Positions 8,659 through 16,386 of a stretch of 64,000 nt of DNA are shown piece by piece (positions within the stretch are counted from its first letter, which is position 1; the number at the start of each line of letters is the position of its first letter). Source of the DNA: Chitinophagaceae bacterium (lineage in GTDB: Bacteria; Bacteroidota; Bacteroidia; Chitinophagales; Chitinophagaceae); NCBI GenBank assembly GCA_016721725.1, contig JADKHN010000006.1, forward strand, positions 558,001 to 622,000. The letters are read 5' to 3'. The position numbers and the translations under genes were made by a program. The notes under the pieces are model-generated. The model saw only the letters and a program-made list of their open reading frames with translations. It was not told where the DNA came from and searched no databases.

Positions 8659-9054
8659 AAATGAGTAATGCACTGCTGTAACTTGGCATCCTATGTATAT
8701 ATAGACTTCCGCCGCTGTGGGTCTTCCGTCAAATCACCCGCAAGCCAGCCGCCGCAAAAATGAGCGCCGTCTGGCTTGCCTGGACAGGCAGGTCTCCGAC
8801 CAACGGCGAAAACGCATGAGAGTTCCACTTTTTTTATATTAGTATAATGAAACAATCCTACCCTTGTAATAGTCCCCATTATTCATACAATCCGGTCCGT
8901 TGTAAGCAATTTTAATGAGGCAGTCCTCCATCTCCCCCGAATATGCCATCGGCTCATGTTCCTGACCGCATGTTGACAGCGGCGGCAATGTTTTGCCCAT
9001 TTTCAGGGCTTGCGTAACTTTACCCACAACCATCCAATCATTTTCAAAAAAAAG
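8659..9054. other. Gene-free region at the right edge of the AT-rich island
   Basis: Base composition changes back toward the GC-richer background here. It contains an inverted repeat GCAAGCCAG (8740-8748) / CTGGCTTGC (8771-8779) with a GC-rich interior, and a small palindrome TGCCTGGACAGGCA just after. Otherwise I see nothing; no canonical attachment site matching the cassette-like end at 6287 was found. Confidence 0.4.
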
Positions 9055-9787
9055 ATGCGGACCATCATCCTGACCATCGCTTTTATTTCTTCCCTGGCTC
9101 CTGTTTTCGGACAAACAGGAACTGCGAAACTTAAGATCTCCCATCTAACCGGAGATTTTTATGTCTATACCACTTACAATACCTATGAAGCAAGCCAGGT
9201 GCCGGCAAACGGAATGTACCTGGTTACCCACAACGGTGTAGTACTGTTTGACACTCCCTGGGATACGACGCAGTTTCAACCCTTGCTGGACAGCATAAGA
9301 TCAAAGCACGACAAAACCGTGGTCCTTTGTTTTGCCACGCATTGGCACAGCGACAAAACCGCCGGACTGGAATATTACCGGCAACAGGGAATCAAAACTT
9401 ATACAACGGTCCTTACCGATGAACTAAGCAAAAAGAACCAGAAAAAAAGGGCTGAATTCTTAATGGCGGGGGATACGGTCTTCACTGCCGGACAATATTC
9501 CTTGAAACCTATTACCCCGGGGAAGGTCATACCGCGGACAATATCGTGATCTGGTTCAAAAAGAAAGGATCCTCTACGGCGGTTGCCTGATCAAAGGCGT
9601 TGATGACGAGGATCTGGGCTACCTGGGCGACGCGAATGTAACCGCCTATGCAAGTACGCTAAAGAAGGTTCAGAAAAAATGCCGGAACCCAAAATTCATC
9701 ATCATCGCACACAGTGATTGGAAAAACATTCATTCATTGAGGCATTCGCTGATGATGGCGAAAGAACTTAAAAAGAAAAAAGGCTGA
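9055..9787 (+). pseudogene. Subclass B1 metallo-beta-lactamase with two frameshifts
   Basis: ATG 9055 begins a signal peptide (MRTIILTIAFISSLAPVFGQ). The first frame carries the zinc motif HWHSD (His96, His98, Asp100) and runs off to a stop at 9547. A one-base shift near 9502-9506 opens ETYYPGEGHTADNIVIWF (third His). A second one-base shift in the A-rich run near 9558-9566 opens ERILYGGCLIKGV (Cys ligand), then LGYLGDANV, ending IIIAHSDWKN (final His ligand) and TGA 9785-9787. All six B1 zinc ligands, in order and at normal spacing, are thus encoded over three frames. The layout resembles the IND/BlaB group of Bacteroidota, which are periplasmic and hydrolyse penicillins, cephalosporins and carbapenems. 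As written the gene cannot make active enzyme; both shifts lie in or beside short A runs. Confidence 0.85.
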
Positions 9788-9905
9788 TATTTTGATTCCT
9801 GAGAAACAAACCCAGTCAGGGGATCAATAACCGGTTTGCGTGTTTTAATTGGCCGAATGACTTTGTCCTGCTAATTACCGTATTCAAATGACTTAAGCAT
9901 AAAGA

Positions 9906-10094
9906 ATGAAAACAACAAAAACATTACCATTGAAAGACGGTGACTCCTGTAAGGTTATCGGAGGCACCCATGCCGGTAAATCAGGCAAAGTGAGGGATAT
10001 CAACCTCAGCAAATCGGGGCATATTACGATCACCGTTGTACAGGAAAGCGGCATCCTTTTCAAGACCCTGGGAAAGAATGTGGTCGTACAATAA
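9906..10094 (+). CDS. Small KOW-motif protein (62 aa)
   Basis: ATG 9906 to TAA 10092-10094. The sequence DSCKVIGGTHAGKSGKVRDINLSKSGHITITV is a KOW motif, the ~27-residue RNA- or protein-binding fold of ribosomal protein L24 and NusG. Here it makes up almost the whole protein, with no other domain. A cytoplasmic nucleic-acid-binding role is plausible but unproven. It converges on the prc gene, sharing a hairpin between them. Confidence 0.75.
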   Translation: MKTTKTLPLKDGDSCKVIGGTHAGKSGKVRDINLSKSGHITITVVQESGILFKTLGKNVVVQ

Positions 10095-10126
10095 AAAGCC
10101 GTCGCTCATCGCAACGGCTCTTTTCA
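10094..10126. terminator. Probable bidirectional terminator between KOW gene and prc
   Basis: AGCCGT (10097-10102) pairs with ACGGCT (10114-10119), flanked by A5 before and a CTTTT tract after, between two converging genes. Confidence 0.55.
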
Positions 10127-10140
10127 TGGCCCAATGGGTT

Positions 10141-12279
10141 CTAGTTCGTTTTGGCCGTATTGCCCTGGTTGATCATATTGCTGATCACCTTGACCGTCTC
10201 GTTGACATAGATATCGTTGCTGAGGGCCTTCAGCCATTTGTTGTTCTTTTCCACCCTTTCCTTGGCGGCGTTGATGTTCACGGTATCGGCCGGGATATTG
10301 GAGATATTCATTTCCTTACCCAGCTTATACAGTTCGTCCAGTTGCTTAAAGGTCTCCTTCAGTTTTTTCTGCTCTTCCTTATATTTCACGATATTCAGTG
10401 AATATTCCTTTGTACTGTAATTCTGCAGCCAGCTCACGTTCGTCTTGATGTTGCTGAACGTGGTATTCCTGGATAACTGGTCATAGGCCGTTTTAACGAT
10501 CGCCTCGTTGCTTACCGTGCTGGTCCAGGGCTTATATTCCGCCTTGCTGATCTCATCCCAGGGCAATGCCGAGGTGTTGTCCTTCTCCATGAACTTCAGG
10601 TATTCGTTCCTGTCGGGCAGGATGATATCCGGTGTGACGCCTTTCAGTTGGGTGGCGCCGCCGTTGATGCGATAGAATTTCTGCAGGGTGAGTTTGACAT
10701 ATCCCAGGTCCTCTGATTTACGGTTGGAGAACAGTGGATTCTCGCTTTCGGGGGTCAGCGGGATGTTGCGCTGGACCGTTCCTTTTCCGTAGGTTGACGT
10801 ACTGCCCACGATGATGCCCCGCTTATAATCCTGGATGGCCGCCGCGAAGATCTCGGATGCGCTGGCACTGAATTCATCCACCATAACGGTGAGCGGACCG
10901 CTGTATAAAATATTCTTGTCCTTGTCCCTTAACATTGACGGGCGCTCTTCCCTTCCCTTCACGATACAGACCGGGCCTTCCTCGATGAAGAGTCCGGCCA
11001 TCCTGATCACTTCGGGCAGGGAGCCCCCTCCATTACCCCGGAGGTCCATGATGATGCCTTCCACATTCTCCGCCTTGAGTTTCTGGATCTCTTTGGCCAC
11101 ATCATCGGCACATTTTGAGCCGTTGGGATCCTCATAGTTGATATAGAATTCAGGCAGGTAGATATACCCGATCTTATGATCGCCATTGATGATGGCGCTC
11201 TTGGCAAACGTATCTTCCAGTTTGATCTCATCCCGCTTGAGGGTGATGACCTTTTCCGTTCCGTCCATCCGGCGGATGTAGAGCTTCACTTCGGATCCTT
11301 TTTCAGCGCCGCGGATCAGCTTCACCGCATCGTTGACGGCATAACCCGTCACATCGACCGGCTCGGCATTGCCCTGGCCGATCTTGAGTATCTCGTCATC
11401 CACCCGGATCTCTCCGCTCTTCCAGGCCGGCATGCCGGTGATGAGGCTGGCGATCTTGATCTTCCCATCGTCCTCTTTCAACTGGGCGCCGATACCAAAA
11501 AAGCTGCCGCGCATCCCTTCATCAAAAGTCCGTTTGTCGATAGGCGGGAAATAATTGGTATGGGGATCCATGGTCCATGTGATGGCATTCACGAAAGTGC
11601 TGAAGTTCTCATCGACCGTTTCATGGGTCTTCTTGGTGGTGAAATACCGCTCGATCTGCTTCCTTACGCCGTCGCGGGCTTCCCGCTCCAGGGTTGAATC
11701 CGCCTTGACCTTGAAGTCTTTCTTGTCCTTGTTCTTTTCCCGGTCGGCCTGCATATCCACATATCTGGCCAGGGTCAGGTACTTGAGACGCTTACGCCAG
11801 GTATCTTTCCGCTCCGCTTCATTTTTCGGGTGATTCAGTTTGTCCTCATCCAGCACCACGCTCTCCTCCTTCGTGAAATCAAAAGGCTTTGCCAGGATGT
11901 CCTTATACAGGATGGAGGTTTCGTTCAGTCGCTTCAGGTAAAGGTCATTGATGAAGAAAAAGGATTCCAGCTCGGCGCCATGGATCTCATCATCGATCTT
12001 GGTCTCGAATTTTTTGAAACCCTGGAGGTCGGACAGGAAGAAGATATTCTTGTCGTTATCCAGTTCATCTGTGAATTTCTTCAACACCAGTTTGGAGAAA
12101 TCGTCGTCGATCTTCTTCGGACTGTAATGACCCTGTTCCAGCAGGAGACCGACATTGCGCAATACCTTGGTGTATTTCGACTTGGGGTTGTCGTAACTGA
12201 ACTTACCCTGCGATTGGAAGGCCAGGAAAAGGCCCGCTCCGGTAAGCACCAGGATGACCGGTAAGAATTTTCTACTCAT
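10141..12279 (-). CDS. prc: Tail-specific (C-terminal processing) serine protease, S41A family
   Basis: I favour the start at 12279 (MSRKFLPVILVLTGAGLFLAF), which puts the N-terminal signal/anchor first; an ATG 24 bases upstream (12303) is also in frame. Order of domains: N-terminal Tsp helical region (~20-220), PDZ domain (SFFGIGAQLKEDDGKIKIASLITGMPAWKSGEI...), S41 catalytic core, then a C-terminal Tsp-type extension. The catalytic Ser is the middle Ser of FSASASE (about residue 473), with the general base Lys in TYGKGTVQ (about residue 498). The family degrades or trims proteins from their C termini in the periplasm. Length near 710 matches the long Tsp/Prc branch. It ends in TAG. Confidence 0.92.
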   Translation of the reverse strand: MSRKFLPVILVLTGAGLFLAFQSQGKFSYDNPKSKYTKVLRNVGLLLEQGHYSPKKIDDDFSKLVLKKFTDELDNDKNIFFLSDLQGFKKFETKIDDEIHGAELESFFFINDLYLKRLNETSILYKDILAKPFDFTKEESVVLDEDKLNHPKNEAERKDTWRKRLKYLTLARYVDMQADREKNKDKKDFKVKADSTLEREARDGVRKQIERYFTTKKTHETVDENFSTFVNAITWTMDPHTNYFPPIDKRTFDEGMRGSFFGIGAQLKEDDGKIKIASLITGMPAWKSGEIRVDDEILKIGQGNAEPVDVTGYAVNDAVKLIRGAEKGSEVKLYIRRMDGTEKVITLKRDEIKLEDTFAKSAIINGDHKIGYIYLPEFYINYEDPNGSKCADDVAKEIQKLKAENVEGIIMDLRGNGGGSLPEVIRMAGLFIEEGPVCIVKGREERPSMLRDKDKNILYSGPLTVMVDEFSASASEIFAAAIQDYKRGIIVGSTSTYGKGTVQRNIPLTPESENPLFSNRKSEDLGYVKLTLQKFYRINGGATQLKGVTPDIILPDRNEYLKFMEKDNTSALPWDEISKAEYKPWTSTVSNEAIVKTAYDQLSRNTTFSNIKTNVSWLQNYSTKEYSLNIVKYKEEQKKLKETFKQLDELYKLGKEMNISNIPADTVNINAAKERVEKNNKWLKALSNDIYVNETVKVISNMINQGNTAKTN

Positions 12280-12404
12280 AATAAATGATGCCATTTTGTG
12301 CATACTGTAAAAATAATGGAAAATAACCGTTGCTTATTTGTAGATAACGCATAAAAGGGAATAATGTTTTGTTAAAGGGAATGAGGGAAATCAGGGCGGA
12401 TGAG

Positions 12405-12436
12405 CGGTAAAAAACTCCCCGGGTCCGGGGAGTTTT
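12405..12436 (-). terminator. Intrinsic terminator of tRNA-His
   Basis: AAAACTCCCC (12411-12420) and GGGGAGTTTT (12427-12436) form a 10-bp stem with a 6-base loop. Read on the minus strand it directly follows the tRNA and ends in a T run (12405-12414 complement). Confidence 0.85.
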
Positions 12437-12437
12437 G

Positions 12438-12509
12438 GGTAACTGAGGGCTCGAACCCCGACCCTCAGAATCACAATCTGATGCTCTAACCAACTGAGCT
12501 ACAGCTACC
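12438..12509 (-). tRNA. tRNA-His (anticodon GTG), with a T-arm three bases short
   Basis: On the minus strand the acceptor arm GTAGCTG pairs with CAGTTAC (one G-T). An extra 5' G faces C73, the histidine identity feature. The D-arm is GCTC/GAGC, and the anticodon arm TCAGA-TTGTGAT-TCTGA gives anticodon GTG. CCA is not encoded. Between the variable loop and the 3' acceptor strand there are only 14 bases (GGGGTTCGAGCCCT) instead of the 17 a normal T-arm needs. Either bases were lost in the sequence or this copy is damaged. Confidence 0.85.
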
Positions 12510-12606
12510 GTAAAGAGCAGCAAAAATATGGCATTTCATTTCTTCTCCAAAATTACATTTTGAGCGGGTTCAATAAAGCCATTTCTTTACAGGCAAAACG
12601 AAACAC

Positions 12607-13215
12607 ATGCATTGGGCGCAGTATATCATCCCGGTCATCGTTTCCGCATTCACCGGCTGGATCACCACCTGGATCGCGATCAAGATGCTGTTCCATCCCC
12701 GGAAACCTTTCAGGGTAGCTGGTTTGACCATCCAGGGCATCTTCCCGAAGAACCAGCAGCTGATCGCTCAGAAACTGGGCCAGGTGGTGAGCAAGGAACT
12801 GATCTCCTTTGCCGAGATCGAACAAAAGGTCACCAACCCCGATAACCTGAAAAAACTCAGGCCAGAGATCGAAAAACACATCGATGGCTTTTTAAGGGAC
12901 AAGATCAAGGAGTCCTTTCCCCTCCTTTCGGTCTTCATTGGCGAAAAGACCATCAACCAGCTGAAGCAGGCCTTCCTGATGGAACTGGAAAGCCTGTTTC
13001 CCGTGCTCATGAAAAGTTATATGAACAAACTGGAACAGGACCTTGACCTGGAAAAGATCGTCACGGAAAAAGTGGCCGGGTTCTCATCCGAAAAGCTGGA
13101 ACACATACTGGACCAGATCACCAAAAAGGAATTCGCCTTCCTGGAGATCATCGGCGCGGTATTCGGATTCCTGATCGGTTTGCTACAGGTGACAATCCAG
13201 GCCTTCCTCCCTTAA
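12607..13215 (+). CDS. DUF445-family membrane protein
   Basis: 202 residues from ATG 12607. An N-terminal membrane segment (YIIPVIVSAFTGWITTWIAIKMLF) is followed by HPRKPFRVAGLTIQGIFPKNQQLIAQKLG, which is typical of DUF445/YheB-like proteins. A long helical, charged region and a C-terminal hydrophobic segment (FLEIIGAVFGFLIGLLQVTIQAF) follow. This is the short form of the family, about half the length of the longest members. Probably anchored in the inner membrane at both ends; the biochemical role is unknown. Confidence 0.85.
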   Translation: MHWAQYIIPVIVSAFTGWITTWIAIKMLFHPRKPFRVAGLTIQGIFPKNQQLIAQKLGQVVSKELISFAEIEQKVTNPDNLKKLRPEIEKHIDGFLRDKIKESFPLLSVFIGEKTINQLKQAFLMELESLFPVLMKSYMNKLEQDLDLEKIVTEKVAGFSSEKLEHILDQITKKEFAFLEIIGAVFGFLIGLLQVTIQAFLP

Positions 13216-13269
13216 CATTTCCTTAATTAATCCGCTGTTCTACACGCTATTACGCCACTCATCCTCTTA

Positions 13270-13303
13270 TTTGTCATTTTATTGTCAGTAAAGCTGAACT
13301 TTG
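13270..13303 (+). promoter_or_regulatory. Candidate Bacteroidota promoter for the TonB-dependent receptor
   Basis: TTTG (13270-13273), a 22-base spacer and GAACTTTG (13296-13303) resemble the -33 TTTG / -7 TAnnTTTG consensus with one mismatch. They lie 29 bases upstream of the chosen ATG 13333. Confidence 0.4.
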
Positions 13304-13332
13304 CGCCTCGAAATACGTTAAACAACGAAAAT

Positions 13333-15984
13333 ATGTCCCTTAAAATGAAACTGAGCAAACTGATCATAACGGCATTTTTACTGATCGCTGCCCTGTTCAG
13401 CCAGGCGCAAATGCCCGGAGCCGGCAGAGGCATGGGAGGCCAGAACATGAATATGGGCCATTTTTACGGAAAGATCGTTGACTCGGTCAGTGGCAAGCCG
13501 CTCGACGGCGCCTCCATTCAATTGATCCAGAACAAATTCGATTCCGTTGCCAAGAAAAGAAAAGATGTGATCGTCAGCGGTATGCTCACCACCAAACGGG
13601 GTGAATTCAGCCTCGAGAACCTGCCGATCATGGCCACCTATAGACTCAAGATCACGGCCATTGGTTATAAAACCATTGAAAGAAAGGTCAATTTCGAACT
13701 CAATATGGCCGGGGCGAAAAACGGCGATTTCAGCAGCATGATCAGCGGGGTGGATAAGGACCTGGGAAATTTCAAGATGAAAGTGGACGCCCAGCAACTG
13801 GAAAACGTAACGGTCACCGCCAGCAAACCCTTGCTCACCATGGGGATCGACCGCAAGATATTCAACGTGGAAAAGAACCTCACCAGCGTGGGCGGAACGG
13901 CCATCGATGTGATGAAGAACGTGCCTTCGGTGAATGTGGATATAGACGGCAATGTCAGCCTCCGGAATGCCACTCCCCAGATCTTTGTGGACGGCAGGCC
14001 TTCCACACTCACCCTCGACCAGATCCCGGCCGATGCCATCGCCAGTGTGGAGATCATCACTAACCCCTCCGCTAAATTCGATGCCAGCGGCGGCGGCGCG
14101 GGGATCCTCAACATCGTGTTGAAGAAGAACCGGAAGGCCGGATATAACGGTAACCTCAGGGCCAGCATCGATATGCGCGGTCGCCCGGGCTTTGGAGGTG
14201 ATTTCAATGTAAAACAGGGTAAGGTCAATTTCTTCGCGGCAGGTATGCTGGGGATGCGCAAGTCGATCAGTACGGTTTCGAGTACCCGAACCGATTTCCT
14301 GGGAACGACGAATGCCTACCTCACCCAGACGAATAAGCCCATCAATACCGGCTTCTTTGCCTTCGGACGCCTGGGTATGGATTATTTCATCGATAACCGG
14401 AATACCATCACCATCGGGGGCAATATCGTCAGGGGCCAGTTCAAGACCAACGACCTGATCAGCATCTTCCGTGATACGGTGAATAACAATACCACCATCA
14501 GTGATGTAGGTTCCCGCAGCAGCAAGAACACCGGCAATTTCCGCAACTACGGTTCCACCCTCAGCTTCAAACACAATTTCGCCAAGGCCAATATGGAATG
14601 GACCGCTGATGCCACCTACAATTACAGCAAGAACGATAATATCGGCGATTACAATACCCAGTATTTCTATACCAATAATAACCCCAAGACCCCCGCTTAT
14701 ATAGAACGTACGCAGGGAGGCGGTACTTCCCAGTTCATAACCGCACAGACCGATTTCTCCGATCCTATCACCGCCAAGATCAAGATCGACGCGGGTTTGC
14801 GCGGAGCCTGGCGGAATTTCACCAGCTTCAACGACAACTATATGCAGACCACCCCGGGATCTTTTTTCCTGATACCCGGCCTCAGCAATAATTATAAATT
14901 CAACGATGTCGTCTATGCCGGCTATGTCACGTTCGCCCAGCAATTGAAGAAATTCAATTACCAGCTGGGACTGCGGCTGGAGAGTTCTTCCTATGAAGGC
15001 AACCTCATCAGCAGGGGACAACGTTTCAAGACGGATTATCCGTTCAGCCTGTTCCCCAGTGCATTTGCCACTTACAAGCTCACCGACAAGCAGGACCTGC
15101 AGCTGAACTATTCCCGTAAGATCAACCGGCCCAATTTCTTTCAGCTGATCCCTTTCATCGATTATTCCGATTCGCTGAACCTGAGTGTGGGAAATCCCAA
15201 CCTGGTGCCCGAATTCACCAACCTGCTCGAATTGTCCTATTCGAACCAGTATAAAGGAAGCAATACCTTCCTCGCCACAGTGTACATGCGCAACACCAAT
15301 GACCTGATCACCCGTTACCAATATAAGGACGCCAATCCCAACCCGGCCAAATCCGACAGCGTGATCATCAGTACCTATGCCAATGCCAACCAGAGCTATA
15401 CATTCGGACTGGAACTGACCGGTAAGAACAAAGTGACCAAGTGGTGGGACCTCACGACCAACCTGAACCTGTTCAATTCGACCATCAAGGCGGGTAACCT
15501 GGTGGGTGGTGTGACCAGTTCCCAATTCAGCTGGTTCGCCAAGATCAATAACAATTTCAAACTGCCGAAGAATTTCTCGATCCAGTTATCCGGCGATTAT
15601 ACGGCCAAGACACTGGTAGCACCCGGTGGCGGTGGCAACCGCGGCGGTATGGGTATGATGTTCGGCGGTGGCTCACAGCCCAGTTCCCAGGGATATATCA
15701 AGCCCATCTATGGCGCCGACCTGGCCATCAAGTATGAGTTCCTCAAGAACAATGCGGCCTCACTGACCCTCCAGTTCAGTGATATCTTCCGTTCCAAGTT
15801 ATATGCCACCCATAATGAATCCGTTTATTTTGTACAGGATAACCAGCGTCGCCGCGATCCGCAGATGCTGCGCCTTAATTTCAACTGGCGTTTTGGCAAG
15901 ATGGACGTTTCCCTCTTCAAGCGTAAGAACATGAAGGGAGAAATGGAGAACATGCAGAATGCACAGCAGGGAATGGGGAACTAA
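13333..15984 (+). CDS. TonB-dependent outer-membrane receptor with carboxypeptidase-like regulatory domain
   Basis: I choose ATG 13333 (MSLKMKLSKLIITAFLLIAALFSQAQ), 883 residues; a TTG 17 codons upstream lies in the promoter area. After the signal peptide comes a Gly/Met-rich stretch and a CarboxypepD_reg-like beta domain (FYGKIVDSVSGKPLDGASIQL...). A plug domain follows (VMKNVPSVNVDIDGNVSLRN...IFVDGRPSTL...ASVEIITNPSAKFDASGGGAGILNIVLKKN) and then a long OMP_b-brl_3-type barrel ending LRLNFNWRFGKMD with a short Met/Gln-rich tail. Such proteins import a ligand or act as surface porins driven by TonB; the substrate is unknown. No SusD partner follows. Confidence 0.93.
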   Translation: MSLKMKLSKLIITAFLLIAALFSQAQMPGAGRGMGGQNMNMGHFYGKIVDSVSGKPLDGASIQLIQNKFDSVAKKRKDVIVSGMLTTKRGEFSLENLPIMATYRLKITAIGYKTIERKVNFELNMAGAKNGDFSSMISGVDKDLGNFKMKVDAQQLENVTVTASKPLLTMGIDRKIFNVEKNLTSVGGTAIDVMKNVPSVNVDIDGNVSLRNATPQIFVDGRPSTLTLDQIPADAIASVEIITNPSAKFDASGGGAGILNIVLKKNRKAGYNGNLRASIDMRGRPGFGGDFNVKQGKVNFFAAGMLGMRKSISTVSSTRTDFLGTTNAYLTQTNKPINTGFFAFGRLGMDYFIDNRNTITIGGNIVRGQFKTNDLISIFRDTVNNNTTISDVGSRSSKNTGNFRNYGSTLSFKHNFAKANMEWTADATYNYSKNDNIGDYNTQYFYTNNNPKTPAYIERTQGGGTSQFITAQTDFSDPITAKIKIDAGLRGAWRNFTSFNDNYMQTTPGSFFLIPGLSNNYKFNDVVYAGYVTFAQQLKKFNYQLGLRLESSSYEGNLISRGQRFKTDYPFSLFPSAFATYKLTDKQDLQLNYSRKINRPNFFQLIPFIDYSDSLNLSVGNPNLVPEFTNLLELSYSNQYKGSNTFLATVYMRNTNDLITRYQYKDANPNPAKSDSVIISTYANANQSYTFGLELTGKNKVTKWWDLTTNLNLFNSTIKAGNLVGGVTSSQFSWFAKINNNFKLPKNFSIQLSGDYTAKTLVAPGGGGNRGGMGMMFGGGSQPSSQGYIKPIYGADLAIKYEFLKNNAASLTLQFSDIFRSKLYATHNESVYFVQDNQRRRDPQMLRLNFNWRFGKMDVSLFKRKNMKGEMENMQNAQQGMGN

Positions 15985-16003
15985 TCTGATTTTTAATTAT
16001 TTG

Positions 16004-16036
16004 AAGCCATCTCTTTATCGGGATGGCTTTTTTTTT
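16004..16036 (+). terminator. Intrinsic terminator after the TonB-dependent receptor
   Basis: AAGCCATC (16004-16011) pairs with GATGGCTT (16022-16029), followed by a run of nine T. Confidence 0.85.
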
Positions 16037-16045
16037 ACCAGGGAT

Positions 16046-16280
16046 CATCATCCTGATGTCAGTCTGAGCTTGCCGAAGAGTGTCTTGCCGAAGACAGGCT
16101 GTCTGAGTACCTGAGTTTACCGAAGTGTTGTCGAAGACACGCCACAGAATAAGCATTTCGTCCCTCCCTTCGACAGGCTCAGGAGGACAAGAACCTTCGA
16201 CAAGCTCAGGGCAGCACCCTTCGACAGGCTCAGGGCAGCACCCTTCGACAGGCTCAGGATAACAAGCTCAGGGTGACTGT
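16046..16280. repeat. Cluster of CTTCGACAGGCTCAGG-type dispersed repeats
   Basis: Five direct copies of CCTTCGACAGGCTCAGG or its -AAG- variant begin near 16167, 16194, 16218, 16242 and 16262 (the last partial). Degenerate reverse-orientation copies (CTGAGCTTGCCGAAG and relatives) occupy 16055-16140. The family recurs as inverted pairs at 38965-39036 and 57904-57977. It fills the otherwise gene-free 15985-16386 region together with the preceding terminator. Confidence 0.8.
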
Positions 16281-16386
16281 AACATTATTTCACTGCAACA
16301 TGGAATATTAACCGAACCCGGCATTTATACCTCATATCACCGATTTTACGTTTTTTAGCATTATTTTGCCGTAGCAAAAACCAATT

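Noticed and set aside
5222..8660. Complete Dnd phosphorothioation or restriction-modification system
   Set aside because: Only the DGQHR protein and a catalytically truncated methyltransferase are present; no dndCDE, no nuclease.
8839..9144. Minus-strand open frame upstream of the metallo-beta-lactamase
   Set aside because: It overlaps the signal-peptide region of the lactamase gene and has no recognisable domain or plausible start.
9500..9570. Programmed frameshifting in the metallo-beta-lactamase
   Set aside because: Two shifts at ordinary A-rich sites without a slippery heptamer plus structure; B1 enzymes are not known to use frameshifting.
13378..15525. 715-codon antisense open frame over the TonB-dependent receptor
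   Set aside because: Codon-bias shadow of the sense gene; no recognisable motif, signal peptide or start.
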